Notes: generated by a model from the sequence alone, not told the origin. A stretch of DNA of 64,000 nt from Sanderia malayensis (GCA_013076295.1 RQOL01000772.1:2943087-3007086); one strand, 5' to 3'; shown: positions 25,638 through 38,609, numbered from the stretch's first letter. Translations and numbers: made by a program.

Positions 25638-25752
25638 TGAATCGAAAAAATTGAAGTGTGTAAAATAACCGATGCATTTTCAATTTGACGCAATGTATTT
25701 TAATTTGACGTCACTTGTCTAGGATTAGTACCGAGACTTCTGAAATGCGCAA
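25638..25752 (-). promoter_or_regulatory. Conserved promoter-proximal block of copy A
   Basis: About 115 bases upstream of copy A are nearly identical to 56115-56224 upstream of copy B, and homology stops abruptly beyond the motif TGCGCATTTC. The block contains GTGACGTCAAAT, holding a full CRE-like TGACGTCA, and a second TGCGTCAAAT half site. It was duplicated along with the gene and is the likely core promoter. Confidence 0.55.
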
Positions 25753-26647
25753 TAATATAAAGCATAGTTTTGATGCATGTTTGATGTTATAAGCTGCATT
25801 GTTGTGGATATGAAATGTAATTGTTATATTTTGATCAAATTAGCATGGGTAATTTTGGGATTGAATAAGATTCCACGAGTTATTGAAAAGCAGAAATAAT
25901 AACATTATTAAAAGAAATTGTCGTTCAGAAAAGTCTTTAGGTTGAAGAAACATTTTATATTTTGGAAGTTTAGTACTTATACTTCTTCATATACTTTACA
26001 CTCAATTTCATCTCTTTTAGTGAAAGAAATGACAAATAAAATCAACTTATGATAAATATGTACAATTTTTCAAGCGCCAAAAGTGCAATGTGGTGTAACA
26101 AAACAGCAGAAAGAAACAAAAGAAAAGCAAAGCAAAACAAAAGCTTTCGTGTTAATATTACGGTAATGGTTACGACTTTAAATACTAAAATCCAGATTAA
26201 GAGGATAAGTTGAAAAATAAGGTCATTTGAAGAATGATAGTGTAAAAAATAAAAGTTAAATTACTTCGGTTGTGTTAAAATTTAATAAAGTCAGCATATC
26301 AAAGATCGCAATCCTGTTCCATGTATGGTTTCCCTGTGGTAGACAATAAAAGACTTGCTCGGGCAACATGTGTAAAACTTTGCGTAATAAATTTAAGTGG
26401 TGCGATTTTGAATGCGCGCTGTGATTGGCTGAAGTGACTGGAAATTACCTTTGGACATTGGGAAAATCACATTTGAACACGTGATAACGTCAGCTATTGC
26501 ACATGCACAAGTAGAGACCTGAAGTTTTTGAAAGCTTTCTGGGTTTTTTTGATTTCCCAACTTGAAATTGACAGGCAACGCGTGTCGGAAAAGGAAACTT
26601 ACGAAGGTATATATACTATCTTATTCACAGAGAAATCGATTAAAAAG
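25753..26647. other. Intergenic region between copy A and the SMYD4-like gene
   Basis: Divergent genes flank this stretch, so it should contain the SMYD4-like promoter. It is AT-rich; only a weak open frame (26393-26578, minus) is present and is not supported. No TATA box is evident. Confidence 0.4.
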
Positions 26648-29600
26648 ATGTATTCTGGTTTGAAAAAGAAGTGGGAAGACTACACGACTGGTTTTGTCGA
26701 AGAAGGAAAAATTTTTGTGGATAATTCGTCTGTGGACTCTCTGGAACGGTATGCTTCTAAAAATCTTTTGTAATGCTTTAGGCCAAGCACATTGAATGTT
26801 GTGGTATTACTCCATTGTGTCGTACCCTAACTGGGTAGGATTATTATTGAAATTTTCGAGCCTTGTTAAGTTGGTAAACAGATGCGAAAAATCCCGAGTA
26901 CATGGTTGTTTAGGCTATTTTGGGTCTGCTAGTAAACATTTTAACGGAGAAGCACAGTTGAGAGTTGAGATTAAAGTTTTTTGCATGGGATGATACCAGA
27001 GGGATACCATTGTCTAATCGGGTATGAAAAGAGGGCGTGCATTGAAAGTGTGAATTAAAACAAAGTAAATGTACAATTTGAGTTGTTTTATTTGTAATTT
27101 GAGAAATATAAACTTAAAACAGATATGCGTCAGGTGTGAATCTCGATGTTTAAAAAATTAGATTTTAGACAAACGATAATTTCGAGAAATGCATAGAAAA
27201 CCTCGGGTGATGATTTTGCATTTCTGTGAAACATTGGAGGCATCAGACCGATGCTAATAAGAAAAATAGGTACAATAGGGAAAATATGAATTTCTTGAAA
27301 TTGCCGAAAGAACCTCAGAATTAATTGTCTTTCACAAAATATCATGTTTATACCAAGGAAAGTTGACTCTTAAAGCAAAGAACTTAATTGTGCCAGTCTT
27401 GTGTTTACTTTCACTCTTAAGTTTTTTAGATGTTTTTCAGTTTCTTTTTTGAAATGCAAAAATATTATGTTTTGTTCTATTGTCTAGATTTAATATCTAA
27501 GATGAATTTCAAGAGATTAATGGGAATCTAGGGGATTCTTTCATGAATTGGTGAATAACATTTTGATTAATCTGTTCACCTTTATCCCAGCTTAAAAAGG
27601 AATGCTTTCAATCCATTATCAATTTCAAATGTTTTTTCCAACTCTTATGTTGCCAGGATAAATTTGTTGAGTGGGAGAATTATGTTTCAAAGCAAATAAA
27701 TAAATTTATCTTGTTAAAACAGAATGGGCTTTTATAGAAAAAATAAAGACAAGAAACAAACATTATAATCTATGTAATAGAAATAAAGAAAATCTGAAGT
27801 CTATATCTGTTCTTTTTAGTGTTATGATGCTCAAAGTTTTTGAGTTTTATGTCAATGGTGGCTTTGTTCTATTATTAAGAATGCTGTTTTCTTCAGGATA
27901 ATCTGGATATTAGAATTTTTCTCTGTAGCAAGCAACTTAGCTGAGATTTTTATAATAATGTTTTGAGTTGTGGGCTGTTTCTGTCTTTGCATCAAGTTCC
28001 ATGAACAGCAGGCTTCTTGAACTTATTTTAAAAACAATGCTAGAAATTGTTCATTAATCCCAGCCCAACTGATGATGTCTTTCAGGTCATGCTATTTTGA
28101 ACTCCGAGTAAACAACTTGAGCAGTTATGTGCTTAAGAGCAATTAGGAATCCATTTGCCTTCATTATTGTAATATAATAATATACAGAACATGCTATATT
28201 TGTACTGTCAAACATTTTTGGCTTATTTTTGTGAAATTGTTGCTGTATTAACAACTGGTTAATGTTTCTGTTTGTTGTTTTAGGAGTCAACAGCTGATCA
28301 ATGGAATTATTGAAGACATAGAGGAAGATATAGAGAAGAGACGGATGTTAAACAATGATTTAGAACGGATGATTGAAGAGTCATTGGTTCACTCCAAGAA
28401 AGGCAAGTTACTCCTTGAAAGGAAATGTTACAAACCTGGTTTAAAGCAGTTCTCAAAGGTAAGTTTGTTAACAAATGGACTTGCATAAAGATAGGGAGAA
28501 GCAATAATATATTGTTTCCTTGCAGACAGCATACATAACTCACTCTTTTTATCCCAAACTTTAAAGGGAATGTAAGATCTTGTTATTTTTTGTAGAGTAT
28601 TTGCAGTATTCCCTATGACATCCACATCAAGGCGAAGTGTTTGCACGAAGACGAATCTTGCTGTCATGATGAAAATGGATTGGTTATGTCTACCGATAAA
28701 AAGTCACAGCTACAAATCAAAACATGTAGGTCGTTGATCTTGGAAAGTCTTGCTGCAAGGGCAGAAGTCTTACGAATACTTGGACACCACGAGGTAAATA
28801 CAGTGCAGAAAGTAATAACATAGCACAACACATGTTAACGCTTGACTTTGAGCTTCAATTGACAGCTGGAATCATTGTGTTTTAATTCTAGCTTGCCCTA
28901 CAAGATATAGGAGAGGCATTGTCCTTCAGACCGGCAAGGGAGTTAAGATCATCAATATTGCAGATTCATAAACTGTGTCTGTCAGAAATGAAGAGATTCA
29001 AAACTGCACCTTGTTCAAGGAGAACCCCTGACGTTGCACACGGATGTCATTCTACTCTTTCCAATGCCTCTGATTTGATCAAAGTTAATTACAATGAAAG
29101 AAAAGGCAGATATCTGGAGGTATGCCTTTTATTTGACGAAATTTATATGCACAATTAAGAGCATTGTAGATGTCTTCTGTAGTTGAGTTTCCTCAACAGT
29201 ACTATATGATGGAACCTTTTCAATAGCATTCTATAGTAGAGCTTCTTTAATAGTAATCTAAATTGGAGCCTTGTCTATTATCTTCCATGTTAGAAGCTGT
29301 TTAATTGTGCTATAGTAGAGCTTTAATAGTATTCCACAGTGAAGTCTTTATTCATGTAGCCTCGGCACCATATCCACCTCTCCACATTAGGATGATGGGT
29401 TCATTGTTGGTGCTGGTGTAAACAACCTCTTCCAGCTGGTACATAACTGATGGCACTTGCTCAATCAACGTTCGTTATCTATCTTCACTATCTATCGTTA
29501 TCTAGAGCTCCCATTGTATCCTGCTATCAATCGGGCACGCCAAGGTTAATCAGAGTATTTGTGCTGTTTTCTAATTCATCAAAATTCGTCTGTCTAGGCA

Positions 29601-32600
29601 AGTGGAGATATCAGAGCTGGTGATGTTCTCATTGCAGAAAAGTCCTACGCCTCTGTATTGTTACCGGAGTTCTATTCAACCTATTGTTATCATTGTACGA
29701 AGTCATTGGTCGCACCTGTTCCGTAAGTCTCATCAAACTGATTTCATCCAACCAAGTTTATTTAATATTGGATGGTGAATGTAATGATTATGGTAATGGT
29801 ATGTCTTATTGCAGGTGTTTCACGTGCAGTAATGTTTTGTTTTGCTCAAAGCGATGCCAGGAAGCTTCTTTCACTTCTTACCATCAAATAGAATGCAAAC
29901 TATGGCCGCTTATTCAAACGGTAAGGCTGCATTGGATTTTAATCTAAAGCTTATTTCAGTTTTATATGAACTGTTTTGAATGCGTTACTTATGCAATTTG
30001 AGCTATCAATAAATTTTGAGCTTCGTATTATTAAAATTTGGATCACTGTGTTAATACAATTCGAGTTCTGTTTGTGCACCGTGATTTCTGTATTTCTATG
30101 CCTGTGCAGCGCAAGCAAGTGCTATTCAATTGAGTTTCTTCTTAATACGCCCTGTACCGATATACCATAGCGATTAGTAATAGATAACAAGGGTCTTGGC
30201 TATCTACAAGAGGTGCTAATACTGTGTTGCTGTTTTCCTATAGGTTGATTCTTTTGCTCACTTGTCTCTGCGAGTTCTGCTCACTGCAAAATCTGAAGAA
30301 CTTTTAGGTAAGATAACATGTTAAGATCTTTATACTTAAAAGTGATATAAAGACAGAGTTGGAAACGCTTGAATTTATCTGGATATCATTTTGAAAATGC
30401 GCGTCTAAAGTCAATTGATAACTTGTTTCGAATGTATTGAGAAGCAGGTTGGTGCGACGGCGTAAATAACAGCTGATCTTTTATATCTTTCAGCTGCATT
30501 GGACAGCGAAAATGATACAGAGCTCAATAAATCAAATGGGATTCATGGCTGTACCGGTGAAGAGTATCGACGTATGTTATTAACTTAAAATGTTTAATGC
30601 TTTATGCACACTATTGTGCCACGTACTAATATTCTATCAGCAATTTATGAAGAGTAATTCAGTATCGGGGTTACTAAGCTGATGCGAAAGTAATTCGAAA
30701 GTTCTAACGTTTTCTGAGCCAACAATTACGTCTATAAGGCATTTGGTTAAGATCTGGTGCATCTTGAAATTGATGCTCTAAATATGAATGCCAAAGATAC
30801 TTGTATTTTCATCAAACAAGATATAATAAATAACATTATTTTTCAAATTGATTAGGATAAATACAGAGTTAATTTTATTAGTTGGACATTATTGAGATTA
30901 TCATGTGTCTGAGATGACTTTCTATCCCTAGATAACTACAAAGCTGTCTTCAATCTCGTCACGAATAGCAATTTACAATCTGCCGCGACAAATATGGTCA
31001 ACAACATGGTGAGTGCAGTATTAAAGTCGCTTGATTAAATTCCAACCCCATTCAACTTGTTATTGTCAGCATGGCGGGCCCCATGACAGATTGTAATTGT
31101 ACTTGTAATTGGCTATAATTGGATGGTTTTTGATGCTTGCTAATGATTTAGGTGCCTTTTAACGATTTAGGGGGCTTTTAATGATTTAGGTGGCTTTTAA
31201 TGATTTAGGTGCCTTTTAATGATTTAGGTGGCAAGTTTGATGAGCAAGTTTTTGGCATGTCCAAGGAGTGCAGCCTCGATATCATCATCAGCCTCGATAT
31301 CGTCATCAGCTGAGTATGTTGCAAGAAACTTGGTGAAAGGCAAACTGGGAATGCGTCTTTCTAACAGCAGTCCTGCTTTACTTGATACCAATCTCAATCG
31401 ACTGGCTGATGCTTTTGCTATTCGAGATGATCAAGAGAATCAGACCAGCGATGCCGAACAACAAGCTGATGCTGAAAGAAGGTATTCCATGTTATAGTTT
31501 TGTATTATTACAATGGAATTTACGTCCTTATGCACCGAAAAACTTTTTTTGCGAAGCAGGAGCAGATATGCAGTTTACCATCTTTTTTTACTTTTTTGCT
31601 TGAAATGTAATATAGAATTGTTTACCATCCCAGGGACAGTTTACCGATGAACAATTCCATTCTGAACTCTTCATGCGAGAAGATGCGAATGACCAGCAAT
31701 AGGCGACGATCCATTTCCGAGCGTGATCTTCACTGCCTGTCGCAATTCAACAAAACGGCGCTGAGCGAAGACCAAGTGCGCAGGTTACTGCTCAGACACT
31801 TGCAACAGATCGCCTGCAACGTTCACATGGTTACAACGCTGCACGTCATAGAAGACGACGATAACAACCTTCCCTCTAAAGAGGAGTTCACGGTGAAGAA
31901 GGAACAACGACAAATTGCATTGGCATTGTATCCAACTGCCTGTCTTCTCAATCATGCTTGTGATCCTGACGTCATAGTAAGGTGAGTTCATGCAATTGCC
32001 CTGTGATATATATGGCAGTAGTGAGGCTTCTAATCATAATATGCGCGTGTTTAGATAAGCATTTGTTCTATTGTTACGCGACAAAGCAAGGACCCTTTCA
32101 ACTGGTGTGGCAAATTTCATTTGCGCTTCTGTCTTTTTTCATCCGCTCTGAAGAGTAATAGATACCAAGAACTTTCTAACGATTTATGTTTTGGTACTTA
32201 GGGTAGGGTGCACTTTATTGAGTTTTGGAGCTTTATTAACAATATATAGATTGCATTGATTGAGTGGTTTATTCGCGTTTTAGTTTTATCGACGACTGCC
32301 TTGTCATTAGAGCGACTCACAATATATCACCTGGCGAAGAAATAACACACTGCTATGGTGAGAATATTTCAATTCAATTCTCAGACACTCTTGTACCAAG
32401 TGTCTGCACATTGTTCTACATTGCAGCCTTTAGACTACATATCAAACATAAATATATGCATATTTGTATATCAAGTTGAAGACATCATGCTTTTTAATGC
32501 GTTTGTGAAATGTTGAAGTATCTTTTAATGTATACGTTTCTAAACATCGGTGTATTGTCTCTTTGCAGTTCCACATGTTGGCAAAATGCTGCGAGCAGCC

Positions 32601-33894
32601 CGACAAAAAATGTTGCAGAAAAGATACTTTTTTATCTGTCGCTGCAATGCTTGCAGAAGGTAAGCGTTAATTGGATAATTGTCATTCATCTCTGCTTTCA
32701 CCCTCTGAATGTTGATATACGGTGGAGCAAACTTATGTTCAGAGGATAAGGTTCACAGTTGATCATGTAGTAGCTACATTGATTCATATAATCTATATAT
32801 AAAACATCATTTATTTATATTTATGTATCATTTATTTATCATCATTTATTTATTTATTTATTATCAAGTTACATTGGTTAATGATATTACTCCCCCACAG
32901 GGACGAAGAGAGAGAACGTAAGCAGCTCTGTGCCATGAAAATCATATGCCCCGCGTGCAGGGACATTTTGAAAATTGACTACACGAATGATTCTTACGTT
33001 GGAACGTGTTGCAACGAGAACTGTGGCCAAACGATTAATGTCGCATCCCAGTTGGATGAGATTCAGACCAGCAGAGAGTTGTTCTTGGATGCTGTTGACT
33101 TGTTCAAGGCTGGCAATATCAAACGAAGCCTAAATACGTTGCAAAGTGTTTTGAAGAAACGATCGGTTGTATTGACTCCAAAGGATAAACTCATTGCTGA
33201 GGTTCACGATGCCTTATCAAGGTTAGACAGATGACGATTATTATTATTATTTTTACAGATGACGTTAGCTATCTCTGCCCTTTATCTCAAAAATTTGCTT
33301 TTTCAAATGATTTTCAATTTTCACTCGCTTTGGTACAGTGTAGTTGGGGCACCCGTTATTGCGAACAAATCTCAATTTCCCTTCAATTCAAACATCCTAT
33401 CATACTGCAGTGCATTTGTTTAGATTAAATGAGAGATAGATCTAGTTGATTACCCTTCGTCGTATTTCGAATAACTCAGACTTTGCCTAAGTCGGATTGA
33501 TTTCCGAATTCCTGTCCCCTTTGAGGTCTGATGTAACAGGACTTGTATTGCCATGAATAGGCTAGGCAGTCATTAACGTGCCTCTCTGTATTGTTTCAGG
33601 TGTTACGAAGTGTTGCGAGAATGGGACCTTGCCTCGTACTATTGCAGTCTGAATCTCGATTCGGTTGAACAACAATACGGATCAACGAGCTCGGAATGCG
33701 CCCAGGCAGTCAACAAACTCGCACACTTTTTATTCAATGGAAAACTATACAACAAAGCTGACATTGTTATCGACAGAGGCATAAAATTATTATCATTGCA
33801 TTACGGAGTGGACTTCCATGCCGTTAAAGTCTTATTAAAAATGAAAGAATGTGTCAGGAACTGCTCAAGTCCAGTAAGCCAATTCGTTATTTAA
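26648..33894 (+). CDS. SMYD4: SMYD4-like SET and MYND domain protein
   Basis: Fifteen exons: 26648-26748, 28284-28458, 28596-28793, 28892-29119, 29598-29722, 29815-29920, 30244-30307, 30494-30571, 30932-31008, 31228-31481, 31634-31981, 32284-32357, 32569-32659, 32901-33221, 33600-33894; 844 residues with all phases matching. The start is the first in-frame ATG of exon 1. N-terminal TPR-like helices (about 60-220) precede a split SET domain: SGDIRAGDVLIAEKSY, then a MYND zinc finger (about 264-304, CYHC ... CFTCSNVLFCSKRC), then LNHACDP (about 575) and GEEITHCYG (about 605), then a post-SET cysteine cluster (CRCNAC, CPAC, CCNENC) and a C-terminal helical region. Length and order fit SMYD4, a lysine-methyltransferase-family protein acting in cytoplasm and nucleus. 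Exon 10 adds a Ser/Ala-rich insert (SISSSASISSS). Confidence 0.92.
31145..31230 (+). repeat. 19-bp tandem repeat duplicating a 3' splice site
   Basis: Four to five copies of GATTTAGGTGGCTTTTAAT sit immediately upstream of exon 10 of the SMYD4-like gene. Each carries an AG followed by GTG, like the acceptor actually used at 31227. Because 19 is not a multiple of three, use of an upstream copy would shift the frame or hit TAA. Confidence 0.8.
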
Positions 33895-34715
33895 TGTTGT
33901 CTTATTATTGTCATTGTAATATTTATTAAGCTGTAGAACCAAGCAGTTATAGTATCAAGATTTTTTCTGCTTTGAATACGTTGTCAGCCAACTCGCAATA
34001 TTATTGTATAATTTTGTGACAATTTTTAGAACATTTTTTTATTGCCAGACAAATAACGACGATGGAGAATTTTCATGGGATTTTTTTATTTTAAGCTTTG
34101 TTTCCCTTCGGAGTTGTCCTAACTGCTACCTGTGTTAGATTTCATTGTGACCATGGATATTAAACTTAAAGAATTGAATATCGTGCAGTAGACTTTAGCG
34201 ATTGGCATATTTGATATTTAATGGTGATATTGGTGCTTGGTTTACAATTTCCACTAGAACATAACACACAAAGAAATGATAATTATTTAATTCAATTAAA
34301 CCCAGACTTAATATTATTTCGCCCACCTTTGCCCCTTATGTCCCAGTGGAAACTATTGAAAGCCAGCGGAATATGTAATGTCGTTTTAGTGTTGTTTGAG
34401 AGTCGTCATTATTTTTAGTTTACTTAATGGTATGGTTGTTATTTTTGTTGTCGTTCGCTTGTTTATGCAAACACACAGATGTACGTAACATATAGAGAAT
34501 TTTATAAAACAAATATAACATGTCATGCACGCACAAGTCAATTTCTTTATCGGCCTCGTTTTGCAGCATGGCTGTCTCGCTTTGAGAATTTTTGTCATTG
34601 CGGAGAGCGATGCGGTGGAGGAGCTTCCTTTTGCTCCACGTGCGCTTCGGCCTGAGTCCTGAAAGTTTTTAATCGCGGATATAATTGTCTTGAATTCTCA
34701 GCTTCTTGTTCAAAG
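33895..34715. other. 3' flank of SMYD4-like gene and C1QBP promoter region
   Basis: No supported gene. The stretch should hold the SMYD4-like 3' UTR and the C1QBP promoter. The region next to the C1QBP start is less AT-rich, as is usual near housekeeping promoters. Confidence 0.4.
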
Positions 34716-36505
34716 ATGTTCACCACTAGTAAATTGTCCAAGATTCTGACATCTGCAGTTCCAGTTGTTGCATCTTCAGTACTCAGAAATGCAGGGAGGA
34801 CGTTTACAAAGAGTGCTGCACGTTGCAGTTCTGCCTTGACGACGAGGAGCAGATGGAGATACAGCTCATCCAAAGTCTTTCTCTCAAATCCTTCAATACT
34901 CTGCAGCAAAACATGTGCTTGTGAAATGCACCATAAACTCACAGAAGGTAGGTTTTGTTTAGATTCATTGCATTCTGTCTTTATTACTTGATTAAAATCG
35001 AGAAATGTTGTGACAAAGAGCCTTTGTTCAGAATCTACACAACTCACAATTTATGCAATGCGCATGCATTTGTGTGTGGCCCCGTGCAGTGTAGGTATTA
35101 CATTTCAGAGATGCCTTTGATATTTTTTCCTTTTATTTTACAGGAGATCAAGATCTTGTCAGTTTTCTTGACCAAGAAATTTCTTACGAAAAAGAGTCAA
35201 TAAGAGAATTACCAAAAATCAAAGATTTTAAGGTATGTGTCATCATATACTGTGATATCATAGCAGACAAGGCAATTTTTTGCTATTTCCCAAGGCTACC
35301 AAAGGTTTTATATGATTACATTCATGGCGTTATATTTATATGTTGCTTGACACTCTCGTTTTAGATGAGTTTTGATGGTGGAAGCGTGAGACTTACAAGA
35401 AAACACAATGGAGAAAAGTATTTATGAATTAACTTTGCTCTTCTTAACAAATAATGATAAATTTTTATTTTTGTTATTAGTGTATTCGTTATCAGCAGTG
35501 CAAATTACTGCAACTATTACTGCAAATTCGTCATCAGCAGTAATAGTTGCTTGCCACTATCTCGAACGATTTTCTAGTTTTCCTCAGGTATATAATATGT
35601 TGTATTCTACAGAATAGTCATTTCATTTGATGTAAATGAAAATGTAAATCTTGAAGAAGCTAACGAAGAAGACGACATGGGTGAGGAAGGCTCAATATCA
35701 GAAATGGTCTCATATCCCACGTTTCAAGTTCAGATCATCAAAGACAGTGGTAAAACATTACAGATGACCTGCATGTTCAACACCACTGCTGGTGTTATTC
35801 CTGAAGAAGGTGGTGATGAAGAAGAAGGTGTGATAAGATTTGATAGTGTTGCCGTTCTTCCAAGCCCAGATGCCATGGAAGAGGGAGAGTCGATTTATGA
35901 AGCTGAAACAGAAAATATGGACAGTGTAAGTTGCTAGTGTGAATATTCTGTAGTTTTATTTGTATTTGCAACATGCACGTATTAAGAAGGTAATTATTCT
36001 AGATGCTTTAGAGAAATTCAATTGAATCATTTGGATAATAAAGGCAGGGGACTGCATCAGAGTTTAGGGAAGCTAAGCTCAATGATGTAACTGTGGGAAA
36101 ATGACCCACACAACTCTAATTTACATCTTACCCGTTACGTATCTCTCATTCAGATTTATGGAGGTGTAGGTGTATTTTAGATAGAATGTAATAGGACTGT
36201 AGGAAATTCATGATTTCCAGACTTGGAGTATATAGTATAGTATAGACTGGTATAGTCTGGCAATAGTATTAAATTGGTTTGGTTTTTTTGCAATATCAGG
36301 CATGCTCCTGATGTCTTAGTTATCCTATAAATGGTTATAATTTTTTATGTTGCAGAATCTTTATAGCTTGCTGAATAACACTCTTTATGAGCGTGGTGTG
36401 AACAATGAGTTTGCTGAGAGTCTTTTGGAGATAAGCACAGCTGTTGAGCATAAGTTGTATGTGGACTTCTTGCAAGATCTGAAGACATTCTTTGGTGCCA
36501 AGTAA
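34716..36505 (+). CDS. C1QBP: Mitochondrial C1q-binding protein homologue (p32, MAM33 family)
   Basis: Five exons: 34716-34947, 35144-35232, 35365-35417, 35613-35925, 36356-36505; 278 residues, close to the 282 of the human protein. The N-terminus is a mitochondrial presequence rich in Ser, Arg and Lys and free of acid residues at first (MFTTSKLSKILTSAVP, later RSRWRYSSSK). Family landmarks in order: DQDLVSFLDQEI, LPKIKDF, FDGGSVRLTRKHNGEKI, an acidic loop of Glu/Asp in exon 4, VRF-like core strands, then the C-terminal helices YERGVNNEFAESLLEIST and YVDFLQDLKTFF. The family forms acidic doughnut-shaped trimers in the mitochondrial matrix that support ribosome assembly and translation. Intron phases are 1, 0, 2, 0. 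MRPL3, a mitochondrial ribosomal gene, lies 2.4 kb downstream. Confidence 0.93.
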
Positions 36506-36968
36506 GTTTGATTGAGAGAGAGCCTGTTGAACTTTTCATAGAACTCAGGTCAAACATCTTAGAATGAATACTTGTCAATATTTTGTGTTGATTAAAAAGG
36601 CCGATCAAACTGTTATTTATTTGTTTTATTTTCTCAGGCATTGATTGCATCCGTCAAAACTCCACAAAACTATAGCAACAACAGGTCATAGAAATAGTAT
36701 CATTTTTATCTCTTTGAGTGCTTAAAGAGCGAGAAAAATGTTCAATTGAAATTGTTTTGTAATAAATCATGCATAATACATGATATCATTGGCATTTTTG
36801 TAATGTGCATGTGTTGTATTTTTTGTGTGTGTGTTATGCAAATTCTTTCTGAAAGTAGCTCTGCTGAAACTAATTATCTGTGGTATATTTAACCTGCCAT
36901 TTGAGATATTTATGTATCAAAATAAATTCTAAAGCTAAGTTATCTCGAACTTACCACCTATATATAAG

Positions 36969-37165
36969 TGTCACTGGATAGCCCAATGGTAGGGCGTCGA
37001 CGTGGCAGGCCAAAGGTTGTGTGTTCAAGTTCCACTCCCAATCACCGGCCCAGTCAATATGTTGTTGTGGTAGTACAGTGCTAAAGGGTGGGAATCCAAG
37101 CATGCAAACAAGGGTGTGAGCGCAAATTTTTTTATTTTTATTTCTTTTTTGTTTATACTTTTGCA
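36969..37165 (+). mobile_element. tRNA-derived SINE
   Basis: A tRNA-like head holds an A-box-like TAGCCCAATGG (36979) and a B-box-like GTTCAAGTTCC (37023) at normal Pol III spacing. The body that follows (about 37080-37160) shares AAGGGTGGGA, TGAGCG and a T-rich tail ending TGTTTATACTTTTG with 55660-55740, so this is a dispersed family. It lies between C1QBP and FUZ. The cloverleaf stems are too degenerate for a functional tRNA. Confidence 0.6.
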
Positions 37166-37364
37166 AAAATGGATTTAAAAATAAGACCGAATATATTGCT
37201 TGTTGTTGGTTTCCAGCTTAATGACGTCATAGTGTACATAAAGCAGTGTCGTCCATTCAATTCAATAGAGCAGTCGGGAAGTTCAAGATGGCGGACGAGC
37301 TGCATTCAATGTGAACAAGGAAGGATGCAATTTTGGGTCTTGCATTGCTGCGGGCTTGTGATCG

Positions 37365-38609
37365 ATGATGACATCGACAATAACCCATTTAATGGTTGTC
37401 ACTGCAGATGCTGGAATACCGATTTTGACGAGAACTGTAGGAGGAGACCCGCCATTGTCCTTCCCAGTTATGGGCTCTCTTAATGGAATTGACATGTTTG
37501 CCAAAAGTCATGGCGTCAAAATGCTGAATACACGAGCTGGAAAAGCCAAAATCATATGGAAGGTATTCAAGGATTCCCTGAAGCTAATCATTTTATCAAG
37601 AGACCCGAATATTTCAGACTTTCAACTACATGCTGTACTTGATAATATCTTTGATGCCATGGTTCTGTTTATGGGCCTATCCGACCTGGAAACGATTCGA
37701 AACGTTGACAGACTGAAAAAGGAGATCAGAGGATGCACATGTTTGATAGATACATTGCTTAAAGGAAGCAGTTTATTTGGTAATGTTACACAGTGTGGAG
37801 ATATAATTCTGTGCAATTCAAATATGTCTCTGTTGCAGGATTCTTTAGACGCATTTGTTTCGGCTTGTGATAGTGAGTTTGGATGCCTTCTTGTTCACGG
37901 TAAAGTTGCCGCTGCTACTGAGAAATGGTGGCAACTGCTTCCATCAGAAACGATGCTTATACTTTTGCTACTTAACTCTGTTCGGCCTGCGAGTGCTAGA
38001 GACTTTCCAATATATCTGCCCCACGGCAGCCCAAATGTGCCGCACAGGCTAATGACAATGGAAATTCTTGAAGGAATTGAAGTTTGTGTTATCTGTGGAC
38101 CTCAACCTCTACTGCAAGCTGTGCTACAAAATCATGTGAATAGGTATTGGCAAGTTGTGGTAGGCAGTTTGGAACCTTGTAAAAGATCACATCCAAGGAA
38201 TTTACCATCTTTTTTGGTTCTTGATGCCTGTATAAGTGGGTTTATTTTGGTGAATGTTGAAGATGGCAAGTGTTTAGCAAGTATTTATCCACATGGAAGT
38301 ATGTCTGGATCAGAAATGATGCCGGATTCCAAAAGAAGAGAAGTTTTGGCTCAGTTTTATCTTTCTGTTGTTGGAGATGTTTTTGTCCCAGAGGAGGAAG
38401 AAGTAATTGAAAATATTTTTGCACAGAACTACAAATTCAAGCACGATATTACGGAGACATACATTTGTACTGATCAGTATAAGTTGTATGCAAAACAAAG
38501 TGACTACCATCATATTTTTATTCTATTCTCAAAAGACACACCAACACATGCACTCAACACTTTCACAGATAGAACTTTGAAACTACTAACCAAAAACCCA
38601 TCAGTATAG
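37365..38609 (+). CDS. FUZ: Fuzzy planar cell polarity protein, ciliogenesis CPLANE subunit
   Basis: Single-exon gene, 414 residues, close to the 418 of the human protein. The start is the first ATG of a tandem pair at 37365. Conserved blocks in order: FPVMGSLNGIDMF, DAMVLFMGLSDLETIRNVDR, CLIDTLL, VAAATEKWWQL, ARDFPIYLPHGSP, VPHRLMTMEILEG, CVICGPQP, and a C-terminal block ending THALNTFTDRTLKLL. Fuzzy joins Inturned and Wdpcp in the CPLANE complex; Fuz and Inturned carry longin domains and act on the Rab23 GTPase and in transport of intraflagellar cargo at the ciliary base. Vertebrate FUZ has many introns, so the lack of introns here is notable. It sits 250 bases upstream of MRPL3 on the same strand. 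Confidence 0.93.
   Translation: MMTSTITHLMVVTADAGIPILTRTVGGDPPLSFPVMGSLNGIDMFAKSHGVKMLNTRAGKAKIIWKVFKDSLKLIILSRDPNISDFQLHAVLDNIFDAMVLFMGLSDLETIRNVDRLKKEIRGCTCLIDTLLKGSSLFGNVTQCGDIILCNSNMSLLQDSLDAFVSACDSEFGCLLVHGKVAAATEKWWQLLPSETMLILLLLNSVRPASARDFPIYLPHGSPNVPHRLMTMEILEGIEVCVICGPQPLLQAVLQNHVNRYWQVVVGSLEPCKRSHPRNLPSFLVLDACISGFILVNVEDGKCLASIYPHGSMSGSEMMPDSKRREVLAQFYLSVVGDVFVPEEEEVIENIFAQNYKFKHDITETYICTDQYKLYAKQSDYHHIFILFSKDTPTHALNTFTDRTLKLLTKNPSV

Noticed and set aside
34595..35047. 150-codon minus-strand ORF
   Set aside because: It is the antisense of C1QBP exon 1, whose plus-strand frame has a mitochondrial presequence, correct splice phases and clear family sequence in the following exons.
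36969..37040. tRNA gene
   Set aside because: A and B boxes are present, but stems do not pair well and it continues into a SINE body shared with another site.
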